DNA from: an uncultured Verrucomicrobia subdivision 3 bacterium
Lineage (GTDB): Bacteria > Verrucomicrobiota > Verrucomicrobiia > Limisphaerales > UBA11358
NCBI GenBank assembly: GCA_903875465.1
Contig: CAIQWB010000067.1
Span: 1-60,083 of the forward strand
DNA: 60,083 bases
Direction of reading: 5' to 3'
Shown here: positions 1-10,079 of the stretch, piece by piece
Position numbering within the stretch: the first letter of the stretch is position 1
Layout: each line of letters opens with the position of its first letter
Notes under the pieces: generated by a model
What the model saw: only the letters and a program-made list of their open reading frames with translations
What the model was told of the DNA's origin: nothing
The model's database searches: none
Program-made: the position numbers and the translations under genes

Positions 1-141
1 CCCCAACGGGGTTGTGCCCGTTGGCCGGCCCAGCCCCATGCCACAACCCCGTTGGGGTTGCCTAAAAATGCGTCAGCCTGCCCAGGGTAGTCCCGCTGCC
101 AGGACAACCCTGGGCTAGCGGCCGGAATCCCGTTGGGATTC
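1..141. repeat. cluster of three short palindromic repeats
   Basis: Three palindromic units follow one another in non-coding DNA. Bases 1-16 (CCCCAACGGGGTTGTG) are perfectly repeated in inverted form at 42-57, and the right copy is itself part of the palindrome CAACCCCGTTGGGGTTG. CCCAGGGT at 81-88 pairs with ACCCTGGG at 107-114. GAATCCCGTTGGGATTC is a palindrome at 125-141. Units of this style are, as far as I know, dispersed in many Verrucomicrobiota and Planctomycetota genomes; a related set lies at 54344-54425. No transposase is adjacent. The function is unknown. Confidence 0.7.
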
Positions 142-392
142 GCCAATCCAGCAGCCGACGGCCCAAGCCAACCCGAATGCCACCGAAACCAGCGAGGAAC
201 CCTTTTTTATTGTGTAAACAATTCTTGGACAGGTGCTTGCACAAATTAGAAAGCCCCGGCTGCCTTTCGCATGCCGGCTTCCTCCTGAAGTGGCTTGGCC
301 CCGGGCAACGCCCGCTTGTCGCCGCCCAATCAGCGAAATTGGCCGATTTTTATGAAATTTTACGCTATTTAACACTTTTCGCAAAAAACCGG
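142..392. other. intergenic, no gene seen
   Basis: This stretch lies between the palindrome cluster and the end of the glycosyltransferase gene. Reading frames through it have no recognisable protein features, and the long plus-strand frame running into 1196 is antisense to the glycosyltransferase. No convincing terminator hairpin with a T tract was seen. Confidence 0.5.
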
Positions 393-1586
393 TCAGCCCG
401 GAACTTTTTCCTGCATCACCCGGCCGAACATCGTTTCCAGGTCGACGATGTACTGGGGAAAGTCATAGCGCTCGCTCACCAGTTTCAGCCCGTTCTCGCC
501 CAGTTGCCGCGCCAGGGGTTTGTCCAAGAGCAGTTGCTTGAGGCGGGCGGCGAACTGGGGGCGATCCATCCATGGCACCAGGTAACCATTGTGCCCATCC
601 TCGAGCCAGTCCTTGATGCCACCCGCATCAAACGCCACCACGGGCAGGGCATAGCGCATCACTTCCAGGCCAATCGTCGCAATGGGTTCCGGCCAGAGGG
701 AACTCAAGGCCACCACGCTGCATTCCCGATAATACCCTTTCAGTTCTTCCTGCGGAATGAACCCCTTGAAATGCACGCGGTCCGCCAGCCCCAGCTTGCG
801 CGTCAGTTCCTCACAATAAGCCCGGTGGTTGCCATCCCCCAGAATCACACACTCAAATGTAACATCCAGCAGCGCCAGCGCTTCAATCAACACATCCACG
901 CCCTTGCCCCGGATAATCTGGCCGGCGTACATGATCAGATTGCGCGGCCCAAAATCACTGCGCAAATTCGGGTCGCCCATGCGCGGCACCGGGGCATGGA
1001 TCTCAATCCGCTTCGGATCAAAGCCGTTCTGGATCAATTCATCCCGCATGTAAGTGGTCACCACCACCATCCGCCGGAATTCCTGGTTCAAGGCAATTTC
1101 CCGCTTCTTGTCTGTGTAACTAACCCATTTCAAGGGGAAGCCACCCCCGGAATTTTTCACCACCGAGGCCAGGCAGGGAAAGATGCAGTAAGGTGATGCC
1201 GGCCGGGTGCAAATGGCGCGCGTAAAGTAATTGTACTTGTAGCTGCGCATGCAATAGATGTCGTGGTCATGGACCATGCGCACCAAGGGCACTCCGCTGG
1301 CCACCAGGGCGGCAATCACCTCCAGGTCGGCCATTTTGTGCACGTACACCGCATCCGGTTGAAACGTCGCCAGCGCGCCGCGCACCACCGCCGCGTTGTC
1401 GCCCGCCCCCAGGGCGAACCGGGCGGTAAACGTGGTCTGCCAGGCGGCCTCATTTTTCCCGGTGCCCGGGCCATGCAGGATGCCAATGGTGTGGCCGCGG
1501 GCCGCCAGTTCCGTGGCCGTGATGTGGGCGTTGGCTTCCGCGCCCGCGAGGGCGCCGAAGCGTTCGTGTACATAGAGTAATTTCAT
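393..1586 (-). CDS. GT4-family glycosyltransferase
   Basis: A 397-residue cytoplasmic glycosyltransferase with the GT-B fold. The N-terminal half begins MKLLYVHERFGALAGAEAN, the usual acceptor-side Rossmann start of the family. The C-terminal half holds the donor-binding signature: MYAGQIIRGKGVDVLIEAL, then VILGDG, then a retaining GT4 E-x7-E motif in PEPIATIGLEVMRYALPVV followed by GGIKDWLEDGHNGYLV. The family transfers sugars from nucleotide donors to lipids, glycans or proteins; the substrate cannot be read from sequence. The ATG start overlaps the stop of the upstream hybrid kinase as ATGA, so the two are almost certainly co-transcribed. That pairing could mean the kinase system influences surface polysaccharide synthesis (inference). 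A short insert rich in Cys and Tyr after HDHDIYCMRSYKYNYF resembles GT4 proteins that keep Cys-rich inserts. Confidence 0.9.
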   Translation of the reverse strand: MKLLYVHERFGALAGAEANAHITATELAARGHTIGILHGPGTGKNEAAWQTTFTARFALGAGDNAAVVRGALATFQPDAVYVHKMADLEVIAALVASGVPLVRMVHDHDIYCMRSYKYNYFTRAICTRPASPYCIFPCLASVVKNSGGGFPLKWVSYTDKKREIALNQEFRRMVVVTTYMRDELIQNGFDPKRIEIHAPVPRMGDPNLRSDFGPRNLIMYAGQIIRGKGVDVLIEALALLDVTFECVILGDGNHRAYCEELTRKLGLADRVHFKGFIPQEELKGYYRECSVVALSSLWPEPIATIGLEVMRYALPVVAFDAGGIKDWLEDGHNGYLVPWMDRPQFAARLKQLLLDKPLARQLGENGLKLVSERYDFPQYIVDLETMFGRVMQEKVPG

Positions 1587-4500
1587 AAATCAGTGAGTGG
1601 GGGTAGATTGGCCAGGAGGCTTTCGAGTACCGGCCGGCAGGCCTGAAAACCCTCGCTGAGGCGGGCAATCAGTGCGGTGCTGACCGCCGGGTCGCCCACG
1701 CCTGCGCAATCCTCGAGTTCCAGGGCCACCTCGCGTAAATGTTGCAAACCAAAGATACTGCAACTGCCCGCGAGGGAATGGGCGGCGCGCGCAAAAGTTT
1801 CGCGCACCCCGCCGTTTGACAGCGTCGTCAATTCGGCGAGCGCCCCCGGGGTGTCATTTAAAAACGCGCTGATCAACTCGCAGGCCGCTTCCGGACCCAG
1901 TTCCCGGTGCAACTCACCCACACTGGCTTCGATGGTTGCGCGTATTTCCGCCGACAGCGCGGGCGCGGGCGGTGGACTGGGCGGCGTGTCCAGGACGAGC
2001 GCGCGGGTCAGCGCTTCACGCAGCAATTCGAGCCGCACCGGCTTCCCAATATAATCATCCATGCCGGCCGCGAGGCATTTCTCCCGGTCCCCGCGCATGG
2101 CATTGGCCGTCATGGCGATAATACGCGTGGGCGGCCGGCCGGCGTAAGCGGGCTGTGCGGACAACTCGCGGATTTTCCGGGTGGCCGTGTAGCCATCCAC
2201 CACGGGCATTTGGCAGTCCATCAAGATGACATCATAGGGAATGTTTTCCCAACCTTGAATGGTTTCCTGGCCATCGCAGGCAAAATCCGGCTGGCAGCCC
2301 AGCTTTTGCAACATGAACATGGCCAGCCGTCGGTTCACGTCATTGTCCTCCGCCACCAGAATGCGCAACCGGGTCAGGGCGGAAGCCTCGGCGCTTTCGG
2401 TGGCACTGGATTTGGGAGCCGCACCCGGGCGCAGGGACTGGCCGGTCAGCACCATGGCCAGGCAATCAAAGAGTTGGGATTGTTTTAAGGGCTTGGTGAG
2501 TTGGGCCGCCACGCCTGTTGGCAGGGCTCCGGCTAGGGGCAAATGGGCCTGGGTCAATAGAATCACCCCTTCCAAACTGGCAAGGGAGCCTATGCACAAA
2601 TCATTTTCCACCAGCGTCAGCTTGAATGGTTGCCCTTCCCTGCGGGCCTGTTCGGTCAATTCCACTGCCTGGTTCAGGCTGAACGCCTCCACCGCATCCA
2701 TGTGCCAGCCGTGCAACATGGCCAGAATCGATTCCCGGCTGGCGGGATGCCGGTCCACTACCAGCACACGCGTGGGCGGTAACTGGTCGATAGGCAGGGG
2801 CTCATCCACGGCCGCCGCAATTTCAAAGGGCAGCTCAAACCAGAAAGTGGCACCTTCGCCGGGCATGCTGTCCAGTCCGATGTCCCCGCCCATCAGCAGG
2901 ACCAGCCGTTTGCAGATCGCGAGCCCCAGACCGGTGCCGCCGTACCGGCGGCTCACGGTGGAGTCGGCTTGGGAAAAGGGCTGGAACAAGAGGCCTTGCT
3001 GTTCGGGGGGGATGCCCGGGCCGGTGTCCGTAACCGCGAATCGGAGGGTGGCCTGGCGGGCGTTCTGGGCCCGGCACTGCACCCGCAAAACCACCTCGCC
3101 TTCGGCCGTAAATTTAATGCCGTTCACCAGCAAATTCACCAGAATCTGGCGCAACCGCCCATCGTCCCCGCGCAAACTGTCCGGTACCCCGGGGCCAAAC
3201 AGGGCGGCCAGTTCCAGGTCTTTGGCGTGCGCCCGCGGGGCCAGCAGGTCCAGCACCCCATCGACAATGGAGCGCAACGCAAAATCCTCCTGCTCAATCA
3301 CCAGTTTGCCCGATTCAATTTTGGAAAAATCCAAAATCCCGTTGATGATTTCCATCAAGGCTTCGCCACTGGTCCGCACGACCTCGACAAATTCCAACTG
3401 GCGTGGTTCCAGCGGCGTGTCCCGCAGCAGGCTGGTCATGCCGATCACTGCGTTCATCGGCGTGCGCAGTTCATGGCTCATGGTGGCGAGAAACTCGCCT
3501 TTCGCCTTGTCGGCCGTTTCCGCGGCGTCCCGGGCACGAATTAGCTCCTCCGTCGCGCGGGCACGAATGATGGCGTTGCCAATCGGCCCGGCCATGGCGC
3601 GCAGGGCCGCGATCTCGGTCTCATTCCAGAAGCGCGGAAACCGGCAGTCGTCAAAGCCAATAAACCCCCAGAATTTATTTTCAATATGGATGGGAATGGC
3701 CGCCAGGGAAACGACGCCCATGGCCTCCAGCAGCCCGCGTTCCCCGGGTTCAAAATCCTCCCGCAGACCATAAACCGGCAGGTGCGAGCGCATGGCCCGG
3801 GCCCAGCGTGGCTGGATGATTTCCACCGGCAAATGGGGCTCGCCTTGGGGCTGGGCCGGCGCCACGTCACTGGTCCACTGATAGAGCAGCCTGGATAACA
3901 AGGGTGCCGCCAGCTCTCCGGGTTGGTTTTCATACACGTAAACCCGATCCGCACGCACCGCCTGCCCCAGCGCCTTCAGCGCCGCCTCCATGGAACGATC
4001 CAGATCCTGGTTCACCAGCAACAACTGGCCGGCCTCGGCAATGGCCGCCAGCACGATTTTGCGTTTCTCCAGTTCCACCTCCGCGCGCCGGCGCAGCGTC
4101 ACATCCTGCACAATGCAATGGAGCACCCAGATTTCCCCGGTATCGACCGGACCGGCGCAAATTTCCACATCCCGCCATTCTCCACTCGCCAGCCGGTGGC
4201 GGGTGGCGAAGAAGTCCGACGAATCGGTGTTGATCGGGGTCATCAGTTGCAGGAATTGGTCGGCATCCGGGGCCAGAACACTGAGCATGAGACCCCTTAA
4301 CTGACTCTCGGTGAACTGGTAATACTTGCAGGCGGAGGGATTGGCGTCCAGGACGCGGCCGGATGCCGGGTCAATGACCAGCATCACCGCCGGATTGCGC
4401 TCAAACATCTGGCGGTATCGGCGCTCGGAGGCCGCCACCTTGCGGGTGGTCGCGGAAGCCTTTTGAAACCCAATCGCAAAACTCAGCGACAACAGGCAGA

Positions 4501-5860
4501 CCAGCCAGCTCACCAACAGGGATGGCAGCCGGGCCTGCGCCATGGCAACATCCCACTCCGTCGCCTGCACCCCCAAGCCCAGCCAGCCCAGGGTCCGGCC
4601 CGTGTGGCGGTCATTGATCGCCACAAAAGCGGCCAAACCCCGCCCCCAGTGGCTCAGATAGGGTCCGCAAACAAAAGGCTTCTCCCGTTCCAATCCGGTC
4701 AATATTCGGGGGTCATCCTCATAATAAATATCGCCCGGAGCCGTGCCCGGTTGAGAATCAGCAAAAAACACCAGTCGACCGGCATCCGCCTTTAACAGGT
4801 AAACAAAAGGACAGTCCGGGCTGGCTTGACGCAAAGCCTTCAACTGGCCTTGCAAGATTTGGTATTCTGGTCGCGTCTTGTCTTCCGGTGCCGCCCCCAG
4901 CACGGCCAGCCGGTCCGGATCGATCGCCAGCCCAACCACAATGGCCCGGCTCAATAAATGATAACGGTATTCCGTCCGGCGGTTTTCGTCGGCCATCCGG
5001 CCCCCAAGAATCCCCAAGGCCAGCACCGCCAGCCACGCCAGCATGACCCAGCGGGTGCTCATCGGCAGGATGTCACTGGCTCTTCCGGCCGTCGGGTCCG
5101 CCCCGAAAAGGTGCTGCTGAAACCCCCCCGTGCCGACCGGTGCCAGGGCTCCGGATGAGCCTCCAGCCAATGGTTTCAGCCACTGGCTGCGCTGGCAAAT
5201 GATGAACGCCCAAACCGCTCCCCAACTGAGCAATAATTGACTGACCAGGAGAAACACCCGCACCCTGGCGGCGGTTTCGCCCGCCTGAAAGGGGCGTTCC
5301 GCGAGCAAATCCCAGTCTGCAGCGTCCAAGTCCGCCGTGCTGGCCAAAAACGCCGACAGCCCCAGGATGGCCAGTCCCAGCCAGCGGTCGGTCGCTGACC
5401 GCCGCCAGTCGGCCCCCCGCAACGCGATCAGGCTCAAGCCAGCACCGGGCAATATCAAACAGCTCTGGATCACGAGCTGGGTTTTCCGCTCGCTCCCGAT
5501 GATCAGGCCGGTCGCAAGGAGCAGCAGCGCGGTATAAAGCAAACCCCGCAGCCATGGCCACCGCCGCTGCCCCCGGTGAGTCTCCAGCGCAAATTCCACC
5601 AGCAAACATCCCGGGATAAGGCTAAGCAAACTATTCAGCAGCGCATGGCTGGAACTCATGCCCAGGCTGTCATTGAAAATCCGGCACCATTGGCCAATCG
5701 CCAGGGCGAAAACCGCCGCCTGCAGCCAGGCCGCCGCCCGCGGGTTCTTCCAACTCACGCTGAAGCGGGTGAGGCAGGCAAACAGGAGCCAGGCCAAACC
5801 GCACAACAAATGTAAATAATCCAAATGTGCGGCAATTCGATCGATTAAATATTGGGCCAT
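1583..5860 (-). CDS. hybrid sensor histidine kinase with PAS, GAF, two receivers and HPt
   Basis: A membrane phosphorelay kinase. The open frame extends to a TTG at 5932, but an ATG at 5860 follows a GGGGTGA ribosome-binding site and starts directly with membrane-type sequence, so I chose it; residue numbers below use the longer frame. Residues 30-250 contain about seven hydrophobic segments. Helices near 293-310 and 470-490 bracket an extracytoplasmic sensor domain. A PAS domain spans 505-615 and a GAF domain 635-790. HisKA has the phospho-accepting H820 in SHELRTPMN, and the ATPase domain has N933/N937, DTGPGI and GGTGLGL. Receiver 1 (1053-1165) is degenerate, with Glu at the usual Asp position. 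Receiver 2 has D1239 and K1297, and a C-terminal HPt has H1385 in AHSLAGS. All relay steps are in one chain, so an external response regulator must be supplied elsewhere; none is in this window. Its last codons overlap the glycosyltransferase start. Confidence 0.92.
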   Translation of the reverse strand: MAQYLIDRIAAHLDYLHLLCGLAWLLFACLTRFSVSWKNPRAAAWLQAAVFALAIGQWCRIFNDSLGMSSSHALLNSLLSLIPGCLLVEFALETHRGQRRWPWLRGLLYTALLLLATGLIIGSERKTQLVIQSCLILPGAGLSLIALRGADWRRSATDRWLGLAILGLSAFLASTADLDAADWDLLAERPFQAGETAARVRVFLLVSQLLLSWGAVWAFIICQRSQWLKPLAGGSSGALAPVGTGGFQQHLFGADPTAGRASDILPMSTRWVMLAWLAVLALGILGGRMADENRRTEYRYHLLSRAIVVGLAIDPDRLAVLGAAPEDKTRPEYQILQGQLKALRQASPDCPFVYLLKADAGRLVFFADSQPGTAPGDIYYEDDPRILTGLEREKPFVCGPYLSHWGRGLAAFVAINDRHTGRTLGWLGLGVQATEWDVAMAQARLPSLLVSWLVCLLSLSFAIGFQKASATTRKVAASERRYRQMFERNPAVMLVIDPASGRVLDANPSACKYYQFTESQLRGLMLSVLAPDADQFLQLMTPINTDSSDFFATRHRLASGEWRDVEICAGPVDTGEIWVLHCIVQDVTLRRRAEVELEKRKIVLAAIAEAGQLLLVNQDLDRSMEAALKALGQAVRADRVYVYENQPGELAAPLLSRLLYQWTSDVAPAQPQGEPHLPVEIIQPRWARAMRSHLPVYGLREDFEPGERGLLEAMGVVSLAAIPIHIENKFWGFIGFDDCRFPRFWNETEIAALRAMAGPIGNAIIRARATEELIRARDAAETADKAKGEFLATMSHELRTPMNAVIGMTSLLRDTPLEPRQLEFVEVVRTSGEALMEIINGILDFSKIESGKLVIEQEDFALRSIVDGVLDLLAPRAHAKDLELAALFGPGVPDSLRGDDGRLRQILVNLLVNGIKFTAEGEVVLRVQCRAQNARQATLRFAVTDTGPGIPPEQQGLLFQPFSQADSTVSRRYGGTGLGLAICKRLVLLMGGDIGLDSMPGEGATFWFELPFEIAAAVDEPLPIDQLPPTRVLVVDRHPASRESILAMLHGWHMDAVEAFSLNQAVELTEQARREGQPFKLTLVENDLCIGSLASLEGVILLTQAHLPLAGALPTGVAAQLTKPLKQSQLFDCLAMVLTGQSLRPGAAPKSSATESAEASALTRLRILVAEDNDVNRRLAMFMLQKLGCQPDFACDGQETIQGWENIPYDVILMDCQMPVVDGYTATRKIRELSAQPAYAGRPPTRIIAMTANAMRGDREKCLAAGMDDYIGKPVRLELLREALTRALVLDTPPSPPPAPALSAEIRATIEASVGELHRELGPEAACELISAFLNDTPGALAELTTLSNGGVRETFARAAHSLAGSCSIFGLQHLREVALELEDCAGVGDPAVSTALIARLSEGFQACRPVLESLLANLPPLTDL

Positions 5861-6045
5861 TTTAGAATTCACCCCGCTTAACCCAGGGCGTTTGTCCCCC
5901 CCCGGATAGATTGCCAAGTACCCCCGCGCCAAAAATCACCCTCCCTCCCGCCAACCTCCCGGAGCCAATGCCCCGGCGGTGCGGTCTCCTCCGCCGCCAA
6001 CCCCTCGCTCCGTTGCCCTGCCTATCGGTCACTCCCCCATGTCCC

Positions 6046-6068
6046 AAACTCGCCTGTCAGGCGAGTTT
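6046..6068 (-). terminator. strong hairpin at the end of the FIST/hybrid-kinase operon
   Basis: AAACTCGCCTG at 6046-6056 and CAGGCGAGTTT at 6058-6068 form a perfect 11-bp inverted repeat around one base. On the minus strand the stem begins at the last base of the hybrid kinase stop codon (TGA, 6070-6068) and its 3' arm ends in TTT. No long T tract follows, so it may end transcription with help or protect the 3' end. It separates this operon from the next kinase/glycosyltransferase pair. Confidence 0.6.
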
Positions 6069-8749
6069 CACGCGGACGGGCTGGATAGGTTCGGTTTGTT
6101 CCGCATGACCAGTCCGCGGGCGATAGCCCCCCGTTGCAGAGCCTCTTTCAAACCCTCCGTCCGGAATGGTTTGGACAGGTAATCGTCCATGCCAGCGTTG
6201 ATGCAGTTTTCGCGCTCATCGCTCAGTGCATTGGCCGTCAGGGCAATAATATAAGTGCGGCGCGGCTTGGGATCCACGGGCTGGGCCTCCAGCAGGCGAA
6301 TTTCCCGGGTGGCTTCAAAGCCATCCATAAAGGGCATCTGGCAGTCCATCAAAATCACATCGTAACCCCCGGTTTTCCAAGCTTCCAGCACGGCCAGTCC
6401 ATCCGGGGCAAAATCGGCCTTGCAGCCAAGTTTTTCCAAAACCAGCATGGTCAGCCGGCGGTTGATTTCGTGGTCCTCCGCCACCAGGATCCGCAGGTTT
6501 TGACCGGCAAAGGGCGGAGTGACCCGGGCGGTGGCGGGCTTGGCCGCCACCGTTTCCGGCTGATGCACCAGGGAAACAAGATAATTAAACAGTTGGGATT
6601 GTTTGACCGGCTTGAAGAGGCACACATCCCCTTTCAAAGGTGACCATGGCTCGTTCATCAGGGAGCGATGCGCCAGGGTGACCACCCGGATGCCGCTGGT
6701 CAGGGGCTGCGCCGCCAGTTGGCGGTTTAATTCCGGCACCTCCATGTCCGGTAAATGATTATCCGCCAGCACCACCACATTACCCACGCCCCGCTGCCGG
6801 GCCTGCAAGACGGCTGTCAAGGTTTCCGCACCGCTGATGCAGCGCACCCCGGCCACGCCCCAGGCGGCCAGCATGGCCTCGGCCGATTCGGCCGAGCTTG
6901 CATGATGGTCGGCCACCACCACAAAAATTGAACTGAAATCAAATTCGCTCCGCGCCGCTGCCGGCTGGGCCTGGCAGCCGAAATCTAACTCAAACCAGAA
7001 CGTCGAGCCCCGGCCCACGGCGCTATCCAGCCCGATGCGCCCGCCCATCAGCTCCACCAGCCGTTTGCAAATGGCCAGTCCCAGCCCCGTGCCTCCGTAT
7101 TGCCGGCGGGTGGTGGAGTCGGCCTGCGTAAAGGGATTAAATAGTCTGACCTGCTGGTCCGGCGAAATGCCGATGCCCGTGTCGGTAATTTCAAACTTTA
7201 GCCAGACACGGCCTCCCTCGTTCCGGGTGCACGCCACCCGCAAGATGACCTGCCCCGCCTCGGTGAATTTTACCGCATTCGTGACCAGATTGACCAGGAT
7301 TTGGCGCAAGCGGCCATCGTCGCCGTTGACTACGAATGGTACTTCCGGGGTGATGATGGCGGCAAATTCCAAGCCTTTTCCTGCCGCCCGCGGAGCCAGC
7401 AACTCAATTACTCCATCCGTCAATACGCGGAAATCAAAGTCATGTGGCTCCAGCTTGAGCTGGGCCGATTCAATTTTGGAGAAATCCAGAATGTCATTGA
7501 TGATCTCCAGGAGGGCCTCGCCGCTGTTGTTGACCGCCTCCACATATTCCCGCTGGCGGGGCTCCAGGCTGGTTTCCCTCAGGAGTCCGGACATGCCGAT
7601 GATCGCATTCATCGGTGTGCGGATTTCATGGCTCATCACCGCAAGAAAATCGCTCTTGGCCTTGTTGGCCGCTTCGGCCGCATCCCGGGCGCGCACCAGC
7701 TCCGCCGCCGAGCGCTTGCTCTCGGTAATATCCGAGGCGACGCCCAGGGTGCCCGTCACGTGGCCGGCGTCATCGAAGAGGGCCGTGACCGAAAGGCGGA
7801 CCGGAAAACGGGTGCCGTCTTTACGGATATAGGTCCATTCGCGCTCATCCGGCCGGCCCAGCCGCGCCTTGGCAACAAAGGCTTCAAAACCAGGCAATAC
7901 TTCCCGGCCCAATTCAGCGGTAAGTTCCTTCGCCCGCGCCGCCACTTCGTCCGGGTCATGCAGGATGGCCGGAGTCATTTTGCCCACCACTTCATCGGCG
8001 GTGTAGCCCAGCATATTCTCCGCGGCGCGGTTGAATGTTAAAATGATCCCTTCCGGGCTGGCGGCGATGATGGCGTAATTGGCCGAATTAAAAATGGCTT
8101 GTTGCAGGGTGTTGGTTTTGCGCAACTCCGCCTCCGCCGTTTTGCGGTCCGTAATGTCAGTCTGAATGGCCATGAAATTGGCCACGTGTCCCTGATCATC
8201 GTAAATCGGCTGTACCTCAATCGCCAGCCAGTACTTCCGGCCCGTTTTGGTATAGTTAACCAGCTCCACACTATAACCTTCCCCGCGCTGGATGCGCTCG
8301 CGCATGTAGGCGACCGTTTCCGGATTGGTTTCCGGCCCGCGCAACATGTGACCGGGCTTTTTGCCGCGAACCTCTTCAAAAGTATAACCCGTGAGGCGGA
8401 CGAAGCCTTCATTAACCCATTCCGTCAAACCCTGCGCATCCGTCAGAATCACGGCATTATCCGTCCGGGCGGCGATCAGGGCTAGTTTGCGGGCCTCGGC
8501 CTCTTGGACACGAAGCTTTTGGTTGGCCTCTTCCGCTTTGCCGAGGGCCGCATTAAGGTCATCCGAAGTCTGCCGCAGGAGGGAATTGCTGATCAACTTG
8601 TCCTTGGCCGCGCGGGAGTACTTAAACTCGAGCCGCAATATTTGCTGCTCGATTTGGGCCGCCACCGCCGACAGGTTGGACACTTCCCCCGGCGTCAACC
8701 CGGGGAGGGCCCCGGGCACCAGGAGGGATTTGAGTTTTTCCAGGGACAC
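6068..8749 (-). CDS. soluble PAS-PAS hybrid histidine kinase, two receivers
   Basis: An 893-residue hybrid kinase with no membrane segment. It begins with a GTG codon only 3 bp after the stop of the FIST gene, so translational coupling is likely. Order of domains: a helical/coiled-coil start (1-95), PAS with PAC (about 90-205), a second PAS (about 215-340), HisKA with H374 in [11 protein letters not shown], HATPase with DTGIGI and GGTGLGL, a first receiver (about 615-730) and a second receiver with D802 in LMDCQMPFMDG and a KP motif in YLSKPF. The first receiver keeps an Asp in LADNHLP but is otherwise divergent. FIST proteins are known as ligand-sensing partners of such kinases, so the pair probably forms one sensory unit in the cytoplasm. 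No HPt domain is present, unlike in the neighbouring kinase at 1583-5860, whose HPt could in principle serve as relay partner (inference). Confidence 0.92.
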   Translation of the reverse strand: MSLEKLKSLLVPGALPGLTPGEVSNLSAVAAQIEQQILRLEFKYSRAAKDKLISNSLLRQTSDDLNAALGKAEEANQKLRVQEAEARKLALIAARTDNAVILTDAQGLTEWVNEGFVRLTGYTFEEVRGKKPGHMLRGPETNPETVAYMRERIQRGEGYSVELVNYTKTGRKYWLAIEVQPIYDDQGHVANFMAIQTDITDRKTAEAELRKTNTLQQAIFNSANYAIIAASPEGIILTFNRAAENMLGYTADEVVGKMTPAILHDPDEVAARAKELTAELGREVLPGFEAFVAKARLGRPDEREWTYIRKDGTRFPVRLSVTALFDDAGHVTGTLGVASDITESKRSAAELVRARDAAEAANKAKSDFLAVMSHEIRTPMNAIIGMSGLLRETSLEPRQREYVEAVNNSGEALLEIINDILDFSKIESAQLKLEPHDFDFRVLTDGVIELLAPRAAGKGLEFAAIITPEVPFVVNGDDGRLRQILVNLVTNAVKFTEAGQVILRVACTRNEGGRVWLKFEITDTGIGISPDQQVRLFNPFTQADSTTRRQYGGTGLGLAICKRLVELMGGRIGLDSAVGRGSTFWFELDFGCQAQPAAARSEFDFSSIFVVVADHHASSAESAEAMLAAWGVAGVRCISGAETLTAVLQARQRGVGNVVVLADNHLPDMEVPELNRQLAAQPLTSGIRVVTLAHRSLMNEPWSPLKGDVCLFKPVKQSQLFNYLVSLVHQPETVAAKPATARVTPPFAGQNLRILVAEDHEINRRLTMLVLEKLGCKADFAPDGLAVLEAWKTGGYDVILMDCQMPFMDGFEATREIRLLEAQPVDPKPRRTYIIALTANALSDERENCINAGMDDYLSKPFRTEGLKEALQRGAIARGLVMRNKPNLSSPSA

Positions 8750-8752
8750 AGA

Positions 8753-9898
8753 CTATTTTACTCTGAGAAGCACCAAGGCGCAGGTTTCGTTGTAGAAGTC
8801 GCAGCGGCCCACCAAATTCTTGCCGATTTCCCCGTAAGTAAAGAAGCCCAGACCGGGGGCATTCCAGATGCGTTGCGCAGCGCGAATTTCATCTTCCACC
8901 ATCGGTCCCAAGGCGGCGTGCCGGGCAATACAGGAGAAAAATACCAGCAGGTCGGGCGCCTGCCCGCCCGCCTTGGCGAACGTTTCAAAATCGCGGCGGG
9001 CATGATCCACCGTTTCAAATCCCGGGGAACTGGAGAACCGCACCTGGGCATTTTGTGGCACCGCCCCGGCAAAGACCAGGGCATGGCGTTCAAAGTCCAC
9101 CCCCACCACGGCGCGCAGCACATGGGTGCCGTCATCCCGCATCACTTGCAGCGGATATTCCATGCCAATCCCGGGCAAATCCACGTCGCGAATATCGAGA
9201 TATTTCTTGTAGATATCCAGCGCTGGCTCGCCATCAATCGAATAAACCACATTGCCTTCCGAGGAGGTTACTGTCTTGGGCGCGCCCAGGCCCACCCAAC
9301 CACTGGTCGCCAAACCTTCCACGGCAATGCGATCGGCGTCAAAGACACAAGCCACCGCGCCATCGCTCGTGGCCAGCCCATTGGTAAAGGCAAACGTTTC
9401 TTTGAATTTGGCGTCATCTCCCGCCAGTCCGCCAAAGAGCGGCACTTGTTCCGGAAATTCTCCCAGCAACCCATGCACGGCTTCCTCGCCATCGCGCGTA
9501 ATACCGCTGATCACCACCATGAAGGCCGGATTTTTGAAGACCGCCTTGCCCCAACTGCCAATCGCCGCCCCCAATGCCCGCGAATCCAGGCCCGCACCCT
9601 GAATCAATTTGACCTGAAATGCATCCGCCGGCAGTTCCAGCAGGGCCACCACGGCCGAATTTTCCAAAGCGCGACTCTGTTCCCCATCGGTGAAAATTTC
9701 CCCGCAAGAGCTGCAGGCAAAGAAAGGAAAGGCAAATTCGCCCAATGCTTGGGCGGTTGCGGTGATACCAAGATCCACGGAACAGAATAGAATTCCGAGC
9801 GTGGGATTGAGGCCACCGGAGATGGCCGCGTGGATTTTAGCGACCAGGTCGGCCTGAGATTCAGCCTTGAAGGTGGTTTTCTTCATAATTATGCGCAA
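8753..9898 (-). CDS. FIST sensory domain protein
   Basis: A 381-residue protein that matches the FIST_N plus FIST_C architecture. The N-terminal half has ILFCSVDLG..., FFACSSCGEIFTDG and PLFGGLAGDD, and the C-terminal half has GEPALDIYKKYL, YPLQV and GFFTYGEIG near the end. FIST domains are predicted to bind small ligands such as amino acids and to feed signal transduction proteins. The gene ends 3 bp before the PAS-PAS hybrid kinase start, which fits that role directly. Two ATG codons lie at the start (9898 and 9886); neither has a clear ribosome-binding site. No signal peptide or membrane segment is visible, so the protein is cytoplasmic. Confidence 0.9.
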   Translation of the reverse strand: MRIIMKKTTFKAESQADLVAKIHAAISGGLNPTLGILFCSVDLGITATAQALGEFAFPFFACSSCGEIFTDGEQSRALENSAVVALLELPADAFQVKLIQGAGLDSRALGAAIGSWGKAVFKNPAFMVVISGITRDGEEAVHGLLGEFPEQVPLFGGLAGDDAKFKETFAFTNGLATSDGAVACVFDADRIAVEGLATSGWVGLGAPKTVTSSEGNVVYSIDGEPALDIYKKYLDIRDVDLPGIGMEYPLQVMRDDGTHVLRAVVGVDFERHALVFAGAVPQNAQVRFSSSPGFETVDHARRDFETFAKAGGQAPDLLVFFSCIARHAALGPMVEDEIRAAQRIWNAPGLGFFTYGEIGKNLVGRCDFYNETCALVLLRVK

Positions 9899-10079
9899 CG
9901 TATCAATTGCCTTTGAGCGAGTCTACCATTCTTGTGCACAAAAGACAAAATTTGTGGAGGTCTCACGAATCTTGATTGGCCGCCCTTAAAAATGGGGGCC
10001 GCGCCATACTGCGCACTACCGGGTGCCAGCTTGGGAGGGGGTGCTGGAACGAATGGGCCTGGTAATAAATCCCCACGCC

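Noticed and set aside
177-1196. 339-residue plus-strand reading frame
   Set aside because: Antisense to the GT4 gene, whose motifs are clear; the translation is His/Pro/Arg-rich shadow sequence.
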